From Candidatus Brocadia pituitae (lineage in GTDB: Bacteria; Planctomycetota; Brocadiia; Brocadiales; Brocadiaceae): a DNA stretch of 64,000 nucleotides. Both the position numbers and the translations under genes were made by a program. Positions within the stretch are counted from its first letter, which is position 1. Each line of letters opens with the position of its first letter. The notes beneath the pieces were generated by a model. That model was not told the origin of the DNA. It worked only from the letters and a program-made list of their open reading frames with translations, and did not search any database. The DNA is taken from positions 1,930,613-1,994,612 of the forward strand of contig AP021856.1 of the NCBI GenBank assembly GCA_017347445.1, written 5' to 3'. This document shows positions 43,634 through 53,609 of this stretch, piece after piece.

Positions 43634-43858
43634 ATGAAAGAAGGAATTCATCCGGAGTATATGGAAACAGTTATTACCTGCGGGTGCGGTGAGTCGTTTA
43701 AAACGCGGTCGACAAAACCAAAAATCACCGTAGAAATTTGCTCAAAATGCCATCCATTTTATACCGGTAAACTGCGGTTTGTGGACAGTGCAGGTCAAAT
43801 AGAGAAGTTTAAGAAGAGATTGCAAAAGAGTCAAAAGACTGAAGAAGTTGTGAAGTAA
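43634..43858 (+). CDS. rpmE: 50S ribosomal protein bL31 (zinc-binding type)
   Basis: A 74-residue protein. [27 protein letters not shown], then [30 protein letters not shown], is the Cys-containing bL31 form, with CxC and CxxC for zinc. GAGGAG at 43622-43627 is the ribosome site. prfA starts 1 bp after its stop, so the genes are coupled. The C-terminal tail ([12 protein letters not shown]) is basic and then acidic. Confidence 0.95.
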   Translation: MKEGIHPEYMETVITCGCGESFKTRSTKPKITVEICSKCHPFYTGKLRFVDSAGQIEKFKKRLQKSQKTEEVVK

Positions 43859-43859
43859 C

Positions 43860-44951
43860 ATGCACGATAAGTTGTTAAAAAAATTGGAGAAGATGTCAGA
43901 GAGGTACCGGGAACTGGAGCAACTAGTATCAGACCCTGAGGTAATTGCTGATGCAAGTCGTTATACTGCCTATATAAAAGAACATGGCAGTCTTTCCAAG
44001 ATGGTAAGCAAATATACACAGCTGACAAATACCCTTACGAAGAAGAAGGAAGCTGAGGGTTTTTTGGCCCAGGAAGGTGAAGATAAAGAATTGACACAGA
44101 TGGCCCTGGATGAGTTGGGTGACCTGGAAAAGCAGGAAGAGTCTCTCTTTGATGAGATTAAGGGACTCTTTATTACGGACGATAAGATTTCCGGTAAAAA
44201 TGTAATTGCCGAAATACGGGCTGGCACAGGAGGAGATGAAGCGGCTATTTTTGCAGCGGATCTGTTTCGGATGTATACCAAATATGCAGAAAGCCAGGGA
44301 TGGAAAGTAGAACTTTTTGATAGTAGCGAAACGGATTTAGGAGGGTTCAGGGAAGTAACCTTTTCAATAGAAGGAAATAACGTGTATCAAAAGTTGCGCT
44401 TTGAAAGTGGTACTCACCGCGTTCAGAGGGTGCCACGGACAGAAGCCAGTGGCCGGGTACACACCTCAACGGCTACGGTAGCCATTCTTCCTGAAATTGA
44501 AGAGGTAGAGATTGACATCAACCCTAATGATATTCTTGTGGACACCTTCAGGGCATCTGGTCCTGGTGGACAAAAGGTCAATAAAACGAGTTCAGCGGTC
44601 AGAATTACCCATGTTCCTTCTGGTTTGGTAGTGAAGTGCCTTGATGAAAAATCACAGCACAAGAACCGCGCAAAAGCCATGCGTATTCTCAGGAGCCGTT
44701 TGTATGAATTATATGAAGGGCAGAAGAGAAACGAGCGTGACCAGATACGCCGTGATCAGATAGGAACGGGTGACCGCAGTGAAAAGATTCGCACCTATAA
44801 CTATCCGCAAAACAGGGTGACCGACCACCGGATAAATTTCTCCGTACATAATCTCGAGCAGGTTATGTTGGGCTATCTTGATGAAATTATAGAAGCACTC
44901 ATGACCTATTATAAAGAAGAACAATTAAAGCATCTGGCAGCAAGCTTGTAA
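43860..44951 (+). CDS. prfA: Peptide chain release factor 1
   Basis: Decodes UAA and UAG stop codons. It is 363 residues. The PrfA N domain leads to AEIRAGTGGDEAAIFAADLFRMY, the RVPRTEASGRVHTSTATVA segment, and SGPGGQKVNKTSSAVRITH with the GGQ peptidyl-hydrolysis motif at residues 236-238 (a target for PrmC methylation; prmC follows). The PxT-type anticodon tripeptide of RF1 is present in the RVPRTEASG region. It begins 1 bp after rpmE. Confidence 0.96.
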   Translation: MHDKLLKKLEKMSERYRELEQLVSDPEVIADASRYTAYIKEHGSLSKMVSKYTQLTNTLTKKKEAEGFLAQEGEDKELTQMALDELGDLEKQEESLFDEIKGLFITDDKISGKNVIAEIRAGTGGDEAAIFAADLFRMYTKYAESQGWKVELFDSSETDLGGFREVTFSIEGNNVYQKLRFESGTHRVQRVPRTEASGRVHTSTATVAILPEIEEVEIDINPNDILVDTFRASGPGGQKVNKTSSAVRITHVPSGLVVKCLDEKSQHKNRAKAMRILRSRLYELYEGQKRNERDQIRRDQIGTGDRSEKIRTYNYPQNRVTDHRINFSVHNLEQVMLGYLDEIIEALMTYYKEEQLKHLAASL

Positions 44952-45083
44952 AAAGACGCTGTTTTCATTAGACCTTCAGCGACTTTCCCCCCATAATCCT
45001 CTACCATAAACTGGGGGATTATGAGGAAGGATTGAAATTCCTTAACGTCAGGGTAAATAAAAACTTTTGTCTGCTTAAGAAAG
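44952..45083. other. Hairpin between prfA and prmC
   Basis: CATAATCCTC at 44991-45000 faces GGGGATTATG at 45013-45022, a near-perfect 10-bp stem with a 12-nt loop. No T-tract follows. No gene is present in this gap. Confidence 0.45.
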
Positions 45084-46097
45084 ATGTCATCTGAAGCGTC
45101 TGAAGCAAACGCGTCTCAAAGAATCTTAAAACAGAACAGAAATTATCACGACGCTTTTTCTCATCCGTATGATGAGGCGTCCATTGAAAACCTGAAAAAC
45201 GAATCCACCGGCGGCCTTACGGTAGCCAGCCTTATCCACAGGGCAAGCAGGGAGCTGGGGGCGCATGAGATCGATACTCCACAATTGGATGCTGAAGTTA
45301 TTTTGGCGCATCTTCTTGGTTGCAGACGTATTGACCTTTACATATATCCTGATAAACCAGTCGAACATACCGTTGCCGCGGCGTTCCGGAACGCCATCCG
45401 GAGACGGGGACAAAAAGTACCCCTCCAGTATATTACTCATCATACAGAATTCATGTCCCTCGATTTGTACGTAGATGAACGTGTTTTAATTCCACGCCCT
45501 GAAACGGAATTGCTTGTAGAAGCCGTAATAGAAAGATCACGAATTCTGTTTCACGAAGACGAAATTATCTTTGTGGACATTGGGACAGGAAGTGGCGCTA
45601 TTGCAATAACTCTGGCTAAAAAAATCGACAGAGCCAGGGTGTTTGCCGTAGATATATCTGCCGGTGCACTGGCTGTTGCCAGGATGAATGCTGACAGACA
45701 CGACGTTCTGCATAAGATAACGTTTTTATGTGGCGACACCTTTAAACCACTAAAAGAATACGGGCTTGAATCAAAAGTGCATTTTCTTGTATCCAATCCA
45801 CCTTATGTATCGAGCGGCGAATACCAACACTTACCAAAGGAAGTAAGGGATTACGAACCGTATGTTGCCCTTGTGAGCGGGCCGGATGGTTTGCATATGT
45901 TCAAACGTATTATCGCTCACGTGAAAACGTGGCTCAGGACAGGGGGATTTCTCCTGTTTGAGGTTGGGGAAAGACAGGCGCAGCCGGTACTGCAATTATT
46001 AGAAGATGCCGGCTGTTTTCAAAAGCAGGTTTTTATAAAAGATTATCAGAAGATAGATCGTATAATCGTTGCACAGATGGAGACAGGACGTGGATAA
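45084..46097 (+). CDS. prmC: Release factor glutamine methyltransferase PrmC
   Basis: Methylates the Gln of the GGQ motif in release factors. It is 337 residues with an unusual ~40-residue N-terminal extension (SSEASEANASQRILKQ...). The core has DVGTGSGAIAITLA-like VDIGTGSGAIAITLAKKI, DISAGALAVARMNADRH, and VSNPPYVSSGEYQHLPKEVRDYEPYVAL with the catalytic NPPY. GGFLLFEVGERQA is near the C-terminus. It follows prfA after 132 bp, the usual pairing. Confidence 0.92.
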   Translation: MSSEASEANASQRILKQNRNYHDAFSHPYDEASIENLKNESTGGLTVASLIHRASRELGAHEIDTPQLDAEVILAHLLGCRRIDLYIYPDKPVEHTVAAAFRNAIRRRGQKVPLQYITHHTEFMSLDLYVDERVLIPRPETELLVEAVIERSRILFHEDEIIFVDIGTGSGAIAITLAKKIDRARVFAVDISAGALAVARMNADRHDVLHKITFLCGDTFKPLKEYGLESKVHFLVSNPPYVSSGEYQHLPKEVRDYEPYVALVSGPDGLHMFKRIIAHVKTWLRTGGFLLFEVGERQAQPVLQLLEDAGCFQKQVFIKDYQKIDRIIVAQMETGRG

Positions 46098-47355
46098 AAT
46101 TGTCATTGAAGGAGAAAATCGTTTAAAGGGGAGCGTAAGAATCAATGGGGCAAAAAACGCTGCCTTGCCGATTATGGCAGCATGTATATTATTGCATGGT
46201 CCATCCCGGATAAAGGGAATTCCGGATATTATTGACATCCAGACACAATCGGAAATATTGAGAAATCTTGGCGGCGAGGTAAAAAAAGCGGAGCATGGAA
46301 CTATCGAGATCATCTTCAGGGATGGAGAAAATGACGACAAGTATACCGCGCCCTATGAACTTGTCAGAAAGATGAGGGCGTCTATTTGCGTCTTGGGTCC
46401 ATTATTAAGCAAAAGACGCAGGGCAAAAGTCTCTTATCCCGGCGGGTGTGTTATTGGCCAACGTCCCATTGATTTGCACATAAAAGGCCTTGCCGCATTG
46501 GGCGCCCAGATAGAGACGACGGAAGGTTACATAAATGCTTCTGCAGACAAACTCAGGGGAACGCATATTTCCTTTACCGGGAAAACTGTGCTGGGCACCT
46601 GCAATGTTCTCACCGCAGCGGTATTGGCAGAAGGCACAACCACGATTGAATACGCAGCCTGCGAACCGGAAGTGCAGGACCTTGCGCATTTCTTAAACAA
46701 GGCTGGTGCAAAAATTACCGGAATCGGGGAAAATAAACTGACGGTTGAAGGTGTTCAGAAATTATATGGGGTCGATTATGAAATTATTCCCGACCGGATT
46801 GAAGCCGGTACCTTCATGATCGCCGGGGCTATTACCGGCGGTGACATTATCCTGGAAAATGCTAGACAGGAACACCTTGGTGCGGTCATTGATAAATTAC
46901 GGGAAATTGGCGTGGAAATAACCCCTTCCGGCAATACCATCCGGGTAAAAGGAAACAGTGCCTATCATGCGGTTGATTTGATGACCTTACCTTATCCGGG
47001 CATGCCTACCGATATGCAGGCCCAGCTTATGGCTTTGTTGTGTATTGCAGAGGGGAAGAGCATCATTACGGAAAAGATATTTCCCGACCGGTTTATTCAT
47101 GCGGCGGAACTGAGAAGAATGGGCGCCGATATCCGGGTAGACGGGCCAAGTGCGATTATCAGCGGAAGACCCTTCTTATCAGGCACCGAAGTCATGGTTT
47201 CTGACCTGCGGGCCGGTGCAGGGCTTGTGGTTGCAGGTCTGGTGGCAAAAGGAACTACCCAAATCCATCGTATCTATCATTTAGACCGGGGTTACGAGCG
47301 GCTCGCAGAACGACTCTCAGACCTGGGGGCTGCCATAAAGCGTATTAGCGAATAG
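46090..47355 (+). CDS. murA: UDP-N-acetylglucosamine 1-carboxyvinyltransferase
   Basis: The first committed step of peptidoglycan synthesis. The start is GTG 46090 (VDKIVIEGENRLKG), overlapping prmC by 8 nt, because the upstream in-frame ATG adds only residues that belong to prmC; the protein is 421 residues. MurA signatures: INGAKNAALPIMAA, KMRASICVLGPLL, SYPGGCVIGQRPIDLH with the catalytic fosfomycin-target Cys in PGGC, IPDRIEAGTFMIAGA, and DLRAGAGLVVAGLVAKG. Confidence 0.95.
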   Translation: MDKIVIEGENRLKGSVRINGAKNAALPIMAACILLHGPSRIKGIPDIIDIQTQSEILRNLGGEVKKAEHGTIEIIFRDGENDDKYTAPYELVRKMRASICVLGPLLSKRRRAKVSYPGGCVIGQRPIDLHIKGLAALGAQIETTEGYINASADKLRGTHISFTGKTVLGTCNVLTAAVLAEGTTTIEYAACEPEVQDLAHFLNKAGAKITGIGENKLTVEGVQKLYGVDYEIIPDRIEAGTFMIAGAITGGDIILENARQEHLGAVIDKLREIGVEITPSGNTIRVKGNSAYHAVDLMTLPYPGMPTDMQAQLMALLCIAEGKSIITEKIFPDRFIHAAELRRMGADIRVDGPSAIISGRPFLSGTEVMVSDLRAGAGLVVAGLVAKGTTQIHRIYHLDRGYERLAERLSDLGAAIKRISE

Positions 47356-47407
47356 CACGTGCAGGTGTTTTTATAAAAGGCAAGGATGCTTTTAGTAGCC
47401 AAATACT

Positions 47408-49516
47408 ATGACGATTCAGTGGAAGAAGTCAACGTGTCCTTATTGTGGCGTAGGCTGTGGTCTGACGGTTAAAACCGAGCATGGCAAGATTGTTCACGTC
47501 TATGGAATGGATGGGCATCCTGTTAACAAAGGAGACATTTGTGCCCTGCCTGTTCATTATCCAGCACTTTTTTCTGCCGCGGGGAGATTAACACAGCCCA
47601 TGATTCGCCGGGATGGCAAATTGACGCCTGTTGATTGGGATGAGGCGGTCATGCACGTAGCCAATGGCCTGAATCGCATTATCAAGAGGTATGGGCCACA
47701 TGCAGTGGCATTTCTCGGTGGTGCAGCTAATTTTACTGAAGAATATTACCTGATAAACAAGCTTATGAAGGCGGCCATTGGCACGAATAACGTTGAATGC
47801 ACTGCTCGCTTATGTATGGCAAGCGCATCGATGGGATTTTTGTCCACCTTTGGCGCCGATGCTCCGCCTACCTGCTATAACGATATCGAAGAGGCCGATC
47901 TTTTTTTCATTGCTGGCAATAATATGGCAGTGTCGCTTCCCGTTTTATTCCGCCGCGTGTGTGCTGCCAGGATAAAAAACAAAACAAAGATTATCGTTGT
48001 TGATCCGCGCCGGACAGAAACTGCATGCATGGCAGATATTCATCTGCAAATCAGGCCGGGTACGGATGTTGCCCTTAACAATGCCCTGGCATACATCCTG
48101 ATAAAAGAAGGGTATGTTGGTGAAACAGCAGTGAAACAGTATACCACAGGTTTCGACAACCTGAAGGAAGTCGTAGAGGAGTATTCGCCTGCACGCGCTG
48201 CCGTGATTACTGGTTGTACGGAAACATTCATACGAGAAGCTGCTCACGTCATTGGGCAGGCGAAAAAGATGCTGACCTTTTGGTTCCAGGGTTATAATCA
48301 ATCGACCCAGGCAGTTTTCAAGAACAACACGTTACACAATTTATCATTGTTAACAAATAATTATTGCCGTCCCGGGGCAGGTCCACTCTCAATTACGGGT
48401 GAAGCGAATACCTTGGGTTGCCGTTGGGTCGGAACGCTTTCGCACCTTTTGCCGGGCATGCGGATGGTCAGCAATCCCAGGCACCGGCAGGAGGTTGCAG
48501 AGTATTGGGATGTCCCGGTAGAAAAAATTCAGGCTACCCCAGGCCGTTCGATTCTTGATATTATCCACGGACTTCATTCGGGTGAGGTGCACGCACTCTG
48601 GGTTCTTGCTTCCAATCCCGCAGCTTCTCTCCCCCATACACGGTGGGTGGAAGAGGGACTTTCAAAAGCCGAACTTCTTATTGTACAGGATATTTTTCAC
48701 CCTACAGAAACGTCCATGCTGGCAGACGTAGTTCTTGCTGGCGCTCAGTGGTGTGAAAAAACGGGCACCCTTATCTCCTCGGAAAGACGGATTGAACTGG
48801 TAGAGAAAATTGTTGATCCGCCCGGAATGGCAAAATCTGATTGCGAGATTATTTGGATGATAGCCAGGGCTATGGGATTCCAGAAGGAGTTTCTCTATGC
48901 CTCGCCCGATGATGTTTTTGATGAGTGGAAGGGAATTACCAATGGCCGTATTTGTGATATGTGCGGCGTGAGCTACGAGCGGCTTCGTGACAGAGTAGGA
49001 CTGCAACTGCCTTGTCCGGAAATGAGTCATCCGGGTACGCAGAGATTATTTATCGATCGGCAGTTTCCGAGACCGGATGGACGTGCAGCGCTTCTTGCCC
49101 GTGATTACAAAGAGCCTGCAGAAACGACTACGAATGAATATCCCTTTGTTCTTATCACGGGGCGGCTGGCCTGTCATTTCAATACCCGCACCCGTACGGG
49201 TCGTATCAAGCATCTCCATGATATCGAACCGGATAATTTCGTAGAGATTCATCCTGTTGACGCTAAAAACCTTGGAATTGAAGAAGATGATATGGTCGAG
49301 GTCATATCCCGGAGAGGGCGTGTTCGTGGCGTTGTCCGTATTAAAGACCGGGTACTGATCGGCAATGTATTCATGAGTATGCATTTTGGGAAGGCATCTT
49401 TGGCAGGAGATGATAAACTTGCTAATCTTGTTTGTAACCCGGTTTATGATATCCACTCAAAGCAACCGGAGTTTAAGTATTGTGCAGTGAAAATCTCAAA
49501 AAGTGTCCGGGGATAA
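47408..49516 (+). CDS. NasA/NarB-like Mo-bisMGD oxidoreductase, probable assimilatory-type nitrate reductase
   Basis: A 702-residue cytoplasmic protein (no Tat or Sec signal). One 4Fe-4S cluster: CPYCGVGC (Cys10, Cys13, Cys17) and KGDIC (Cys45). The probable Mo ligand is Cys136 in ARLCMASASMGFLSTFG, a context much more like NarB/NasA (RLCMSSAVAGY) than formate dehydrogenase. Further nasA-like blocks: NQSTQAVFKNNTLHNLSLLT, RPGAGPLSITGEANTLG, ALWVLASNPAASLPHT, and the C-terminal LITGRLACHFNTRTRTGRI. The family may also include formate dehydrogenase-like enzymes, so substrate is not certain. Electron donor subunits are not adjacent. Confidence 0.75.
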   Translation: MTIQWKKSTCPYCGVGCGLTVKTEHGKIVHVYGMDGHPVNKGDICALPVHYPALFSAAGRLTQPMIRRDGKLTPVDWDEAVMHVANGLNRIIKRYGPHAVAFLGGAANFTEEYYLINKLMKAAIGTNNVECTARLCMASASMGFLSTFGADAPPTCYNDIEEADLFFIAGNNMAVSLPVLFRRVCAARIKNKTKIIVVDPRRTETACMADIHLQIRPGTDVALNNALAYILIKEGYVGETAVKQYTTGFDNLKEVVEEYSPARAAVITGCTETFIREAAHVIGQAKKMLTFWFQGYNQSTQAVFKNNTLHNLSLLTNNYCRPGAGPLSITGEANTLGCRWVGTLSHLLPGMRMVSNPRHRQEVAEYWDVPVEKIQATPGRSILDIIHGLHSGEVHALWVLASNPAASLPHTRWVEEGLSKAELLIVQDIFHPTETSMLADVVLAGAQWCEKTGTLISSERRIELVEKIVDPPGMAKSDCEIIWMIARAMGFQKEFLYASPDDVFDEWKGITNGRICDMCGVSYERLRDRVGLQLPCPEMSHPGTQRLFIDRQFPRPDGRAALLARDYKEPAETTTNEYPFVLITGRLACHFNTRTRTGRIKHLHDIEPDNFVEIHPVDAKNLGIEEDDMVEVISRRGRVRGVVRIKDRVLIGNVFMSMHFGKASLAGDDKLANLVCNPVYDIHSKQPEFKYCAVKISKSVRG

Positions 49517-49530
49517 GGAACGGGCGTTGT

Positions 49531-52215
49531 ATGAATGAACCGAGGAAAAAAAGTGAACATGAGGTTATGCAGCAGACCATCAAGTTTTTTGACAATCTGT
49601 TGCGTGCATCGATCGACGGCATTTTGATCACTGATGCTACCCATCATATCATAGTCGCCAATGAGGCGTTTTGTAATCTTATTGGACAACAGCAGCGCGA
49701 TGTTATAGAAACGAACTTGTTTTGTTGGCTGGAACGACTCGACCCTCACGGAATAAGCCGGTGGACTGAACTGGTAAATGAAATTCATCTCAAGGGATCC
49801 TGTCGTAATGTTGAGTTTGTAACGAAGCCAGACTCCCGAACCCTGAAGTATCTCAGTGTTAATGCATCACTTCTGGAGAAAGTTGCAACGGAAGAAACCG
49901 GCGTTATCATGAGCATTTGGCGGGACATTACCGAACAAAAGCAGGCAATGCTTCTGGCGGATCAGATGCGCATCACTACCTTTCTCAAAGACGTTGGTAT
50001 TGCCCTTACCCGGGGGAACACCCTGCAGGAAATTTTACGTCATTGCGCAGACGCGGTAGTAAGCAATCTTGATGCCGCATTTGCCCGCATTTGGACCCTC
50101 AATAAAGAAAAAGACGTACTTGAATTGCGAGCAAGCGCCGGAACGTATACGCATATAGATGGCTCGCATAGCCAAATACCGGTTGGAAAATTCAAGATCG
50201 GCCTTATCGCCAGGGAGCAAAAGCCCATTTTGACCAATTCTGTTACTGATGACGTGAACATCAGTAATAAAGAGTGGGCAAGGCAGGAAGGCATGGTTGC
50301 CTTTGCCGGGTATCCCCTTATTGTAGAAGGGCGTCTGGTAGGAGTTATCGCGATGTTTGCCCGCAAAATACTTTCCGAATTTACCATCAGGGCACTGGCA
50401 GCCGTAGCTGATGTAATTGCCCTCGGTATCGTTCATAAACAAGACGAGGAAGAGTTAAGGAAGTCCGAGAAAAGATTCCGGACGATCTTTGAGAATGCAA
50501 ACGATGGGATACTCATGGTAGATATTGAAACCAAAAAATTCCATACGGGCAACAAAAGAATATGTCAAATGCTTGGTTATACGCCGGAGGAGATTAAGAA
50601 TTTGTCTGTTATGGATATCCATTCCAAGGGAGATTTACCTTATATACTGGAGCAATTCGAGAAGTATGTGAAGCGGGAAGTTGTCCAGGCTGAAGATATG
50701 CCACTGAAAAGAAAGGATGGCAGTGTTTTTTACGCAGATATAAACACCTCTCTTATTGCCTTTGCCGGAAAGACCTATCTTATGGGTATTATGAGAGACG
50801 TTACTGAGCGGCGGCAAACAGAAGAAAAAATAAGACATTTGGCGTTTCACGACGCACTTACCAACCTGCCGAACCGGATATTATTCACTGATCGTCTCAA
50901 TCTGGCTTTAGCGCATGCCCACCGGACACAAGAGATGCTTGCCGTACTGTTCATGGATTTGGACAGATTCAAGATTATTAACGATACGCTGGGGCATACC
51001 GTGGGCGATCAGTTGCTCCGTGGTGTTGCTGACAGACTAAAAAACTGCGTGCGTGAAGATGATACAATTGCGCGTCTTGGGGGTGATGAATTCTCCTTGT
51101 TGCTGCCGGGAATTACCCGCGAGGAAGACGTAAACACCATTGCCGATAAGCTCATTGAAATCCTCAAAAAGCCGTGGACAATCAATGGGCATGAACTCTA
51201 TGTCACTGCCAGTCTTGGCATAGTCCTCTATCCCAATGATGGTAAAGATGCAGAAACATTGTTGAAAAATGCTGATGCTGCCATGTATCATGCCAAAGAA
51301 CAGGGAAAAAACAACTATCAGTTTTATACCTCTACCATGCATGCTGAATCTCTAAGAAAGATGATCATGGAAAGGGATATTCGCCGCGCCCTTAACCGTA
51401 ATGAATTTGTCGTTCATTACCAACCCTTTATGAATATCACCACTGGCCAGATTACCGGTATGGAGGCGTTAGTACGCTGGCAGCACCCTCAGCGCGGATT
51501 AATTTTACCCGAAGAATTTCTTCCCCTTGCAGAAGACATCAGGCTGATTGTCTCTATAGATGAATGGGTACTGCGAACGGTATGCACACAGAACAAGACC
51601 TGGCGGGATGCCAGATTTCAGCCTGGCTGTATCGCAGTCAATCTTTCCGCGCACACATTTCAACAACGGAACATTACGAATATTATTACTACCATATTAA
51701 AGGAAATCAGGCTGGAACCCCAGTATTTAGGGCTGGAAATCACGGAAGGTATTGCTATGCAAGATATAGAAACTACCATTCATAAGTTAAAGGAAATGAG
51801 CGATTTGAACATTCAAATTGCTATCGATGATTTCGGCACCGGTTTTTCCTCATTAAGTTATCTCAAAAAGTTTCCTGTGAACAAACTCAAAGTCAGTCCA
51901 CACTTTGTTAGTGGGATTGTAGACAATCAAAAAGATAAAGTTATTGTATCTTCAATAGTTGCTCTGGCACAAGGCCTGCATTTCAGGGTTATTGCGGAAG
52001 GGGTAGAAACTAAGGAGCAACTTGCACTATTGAAACAACTTGAATGCGATGAACTTCAGGGGAATTTGTTTTGTCAACCTTTACCAGCTGAAGTGATTGA
52101 GAAGATGCTGTGGTATGATAAGATATGCGTCGATAGCTGGCATAGAAAGTTGTCCATGTTATTTTCCGGGAAAAAGTCAGAATGGAACCGGCGGGTTTCT
52201 GTAAGCAGAGAGTGA
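49531..52215 (+). CDS. PAS-GAF-PAS-GGDEF-EAL cyclic di-GMP signalling protein
   Basis: A 894-residue cytoplasmic sensor. PAS (residues ~10-120), GAF (~150-300, MRITTFLKDVGIALTRGNTL), PAS (~310-430, KRFRTIFENANDGILMVDIE), GGDEF (ARLGGDEFSLLLPG, residues 517-521, intact) with an I-site RxxD at ~508-511, and EAL (GMEALVRWQHP, residues 645-647; DDFGTGFSSLSYLKKF; IAEGVETKEQL). In the motif normally KxD-x-SFV the sequence is KVSPHFV: Lys787 is kept but the next metal-binding Asp is Ser789. Diguanylate cyclase activity is likely; phosphodiesterase activity may be impaired. Confidence 0.9.
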   Translation: MNEPRKKSEHEVMQQTIKFFDNLLRASIDGILITDATHHIIVANEAFCNLIGQQQRDVIETNLFCWLERLDPHGISRWTELVNEIHLKGSCRNVEFVTKPDSRTLKYLSVNASLLEKVATEETGVIMSIWRDITEQKQAMLLADQMRITTFLKDVGIALTRGNTLQEILRHCADAVVSNLDAAFARIWTLNKEKDVLELRASAGTYTHIDGSHSQIPVGKFKIGLIAREQKPILTNSVTDDVNISNKEWARQEGMVAFAGYPLIVEGRLVGVIAMFARKILSEFTIRALAAVADVIALGIVHKQDEEELRKSEKRFRTIFENANDGILMVDIETKKFHTGNKRICQMLGYTPEEIKNLSVMDIHSKGDLPYILEQFEKYVKREVVQAEDMPLKRKDGSVFYADINTSLIAFAGKTYLMGIMRDVTERRQTEEKIRHLAFHDALTNLPNRILFTDRLNLALAHAHRTQEMLAVLFMDLDRFKIINDTLGHTVGDQLLRGVADRLKNCVREDDTIARLGGDEFSLLLPGITREEDVNTIADKLIEILKKPWTINGHELYVTASLGIVLYPNDGKDAETLLKNADAAMYHAKEQGKNNYQFYTSTMHAESLRKMIMERDIRRALNRNEFVVHYQPFMNITTGQITGMEALVRWQHPQRGLILPEEFLPLAEDIRLIVSIDEWVLRTVCTQNKTWRDARFQPGCIAVNLSAHTFQQRNITNIITTILKEIRLEPQYLGLEITEGIAMQDIETTIHKLKEMSDLNIQIAIDDFGTGFSSLSYLKKFPVNKLKVSPHFVSGIVDNQKDKVIVSSIVALAQGLHFRVIAEGVETKEQLALLKQLECDELQGNLFCQPLPAEVIEKMLWYDKICVDSWHRKLSMLFSGKKSEWNRRVSVSRE

Positions 52216-52277
52216 GGTTGTTCTCACCGGGGTTTTTTGAATTTGCAGATCTGTAATTTTAATGGGATTCAGGAGAT

Positions 52278-53129
52278 ATGTCATCTGTTTCAGATGAAAA
52301 GAGGTTATACCACCGGTTAAAGATTCTCTCAGACGCATTTATGCTGTCCTCCAAGGCATTGGACTACAAAGCAGTTTTACGGACAGCGACCCGTCATTTT
52401 CAGGTATTTACCGAGGCAGATGCATCCGTACTTTTCTTACTTAGCCGTGATGACTGCCTCAAACCTGCTTATTCATCAGGGATCCCGTTCTCGAAAATCA
52501 AAGATGTCACCATGCCCCGATCCATCCGTCTGAAAGACATCATTACCCATCCGGTTTTGGATCTGCGATATACCTCTTTTATGAATACCCCTCTTATCTA
52601 CAACCGAAAACTGATCGGCTTATCAGCGGTATTTAGTATCGTGCCTGAAAAATTTCATATCCTTGAGCATGACAAATACGAAAACCTTTTTCTGGCTATG
52701 TTGGCCAGTTATCTTGCAGTCAGTATTGAAAATGCAATCTTAATGAATACCATTAAGTCCATAGAAGGTTCAAAATATGACTGGGAAAGTGCCTTTGATG
52801 CCATGGATGATCTCATCAGTATCCATGATAAAGATTTTACCATTCTTCGCGCAAATAAGGCTGTAGCAAGGAAATTCAATATGGACGTCAGAAGTATTGT
52901 GGGGGAAAAATGTTATAAAATATTCCACGGTGAAAAGGAACCCCGGAAAACATGTCCGCACCGCAGAACCATGGAGACTATGGCCCCGTGCACGGAGATA
53001 ATCGATGATCCTCACATGGGTGGCGTCTTTCATGTCACTACCTTTCCCTATGTTAATGAGCAGGGGAATTTTATTGGCTCAATTCATGTGGCAAAAGAGC
53101 TAATACGGCAGAAAAGTAAGTCAGAATAG
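52278..53129 (+). CDS. GAF-PAS sensory protein
   Basis: A 283-residue protein. GAF-like N-terminal half (LKILSDAFMLSSKALDYKAVLRTATRHFQV; DASVLFLLSRDD), then PAS (YDWESAFDAMDDLISIHDKDFTILRANKAVARKFN). The C-terminal CYKIFHGEKEPRKTCPHRRTME pattern is typical of PAS domains with a Cys cluster. There is no kinase or output domain, so it may work in trans with the GGDEF-EAL protein 62 bp upstream. Confidence 0.75.
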   Translation: MSSVSDEKRLYHRLKILSDAFMLSSKALDYKAVLRTATRHFQVFTEADASVLFLLSRDDCLKPAYSSGIPFSKIKDVTMPRSIRLKDIITHPVLDLRYTSFMNTPLIYNRKLIGLSAVFSIVPEKFHILEHDKYENLFLAMLASYLAVSIENAILMNTIKSIEGSKYDWESAFDAMDDLISIHDKDFTILRANKAVARKFNMDVRSIVGEKCYKIFHGEKEPRKTCPHRRTMETMAPCTEIIDDPHMGGVFHVTTFPYVNEQGNFIGSIHVAKELIRQKSKSE

Positions 53130-53219
53130 TCATTCAGCCGGAGTTTTGATGTGTAATGGAAACAAGGCAGAACCGGCATCTAAGCTGACGTCGGTAAATT
53201 CACTGAAAACTGATAACCA

Positions 53220-53459
53220 TGATTCAAAGGGAAAGGATACAATGTGCGGCTATTGGGAGATGATGAGGATTATATCATTACAACCATTCCCAATCTGTCC
53301 GGAAGACTTTTCGAAGGAATCCTTATTACCAGCTCGTTATTTTAACGTGAAATATGGGTCTTTAAAAAACTCCGATACGCTCAGAGCTTTTACCGTGAGT
53401 TGATTGAAAATGAATCAGCCCCATCGCAAGAATATTTCAATAAAATTGATTTTTCATAA
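53220..53459 (+). pseudogene. Degraded gene remnant
   Basis: One frame reads RLLGDDEDYIITTIPNL, then SGRLFEGILITSSLF, meets a stop at 53343-53345, and resumes REIWVFKKLRYAQSFYREL to a stop at 53457-53459. The composition looks protein-like across the stop, but I do not recognise the family. The other frame at 53146-53403 has a methionine but low-quality sequence. The 53130-53609 gap otherwise has no gene. Confidence 0.35.
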
Positions 53460-53609
53460 CGATAAATTACAATGTACACAAGCAAATCTTGTCTGCTACT
53501 ATCAGGGGATAGTTTCCGTGTGTTACAAATGCAACGTAAGTTCGAATTTGGTTTTCGCCTTGGCAGCATGCCATAGAGAAAGTGCATTACGTTGTTGAAA
53601 GGAACAGGT

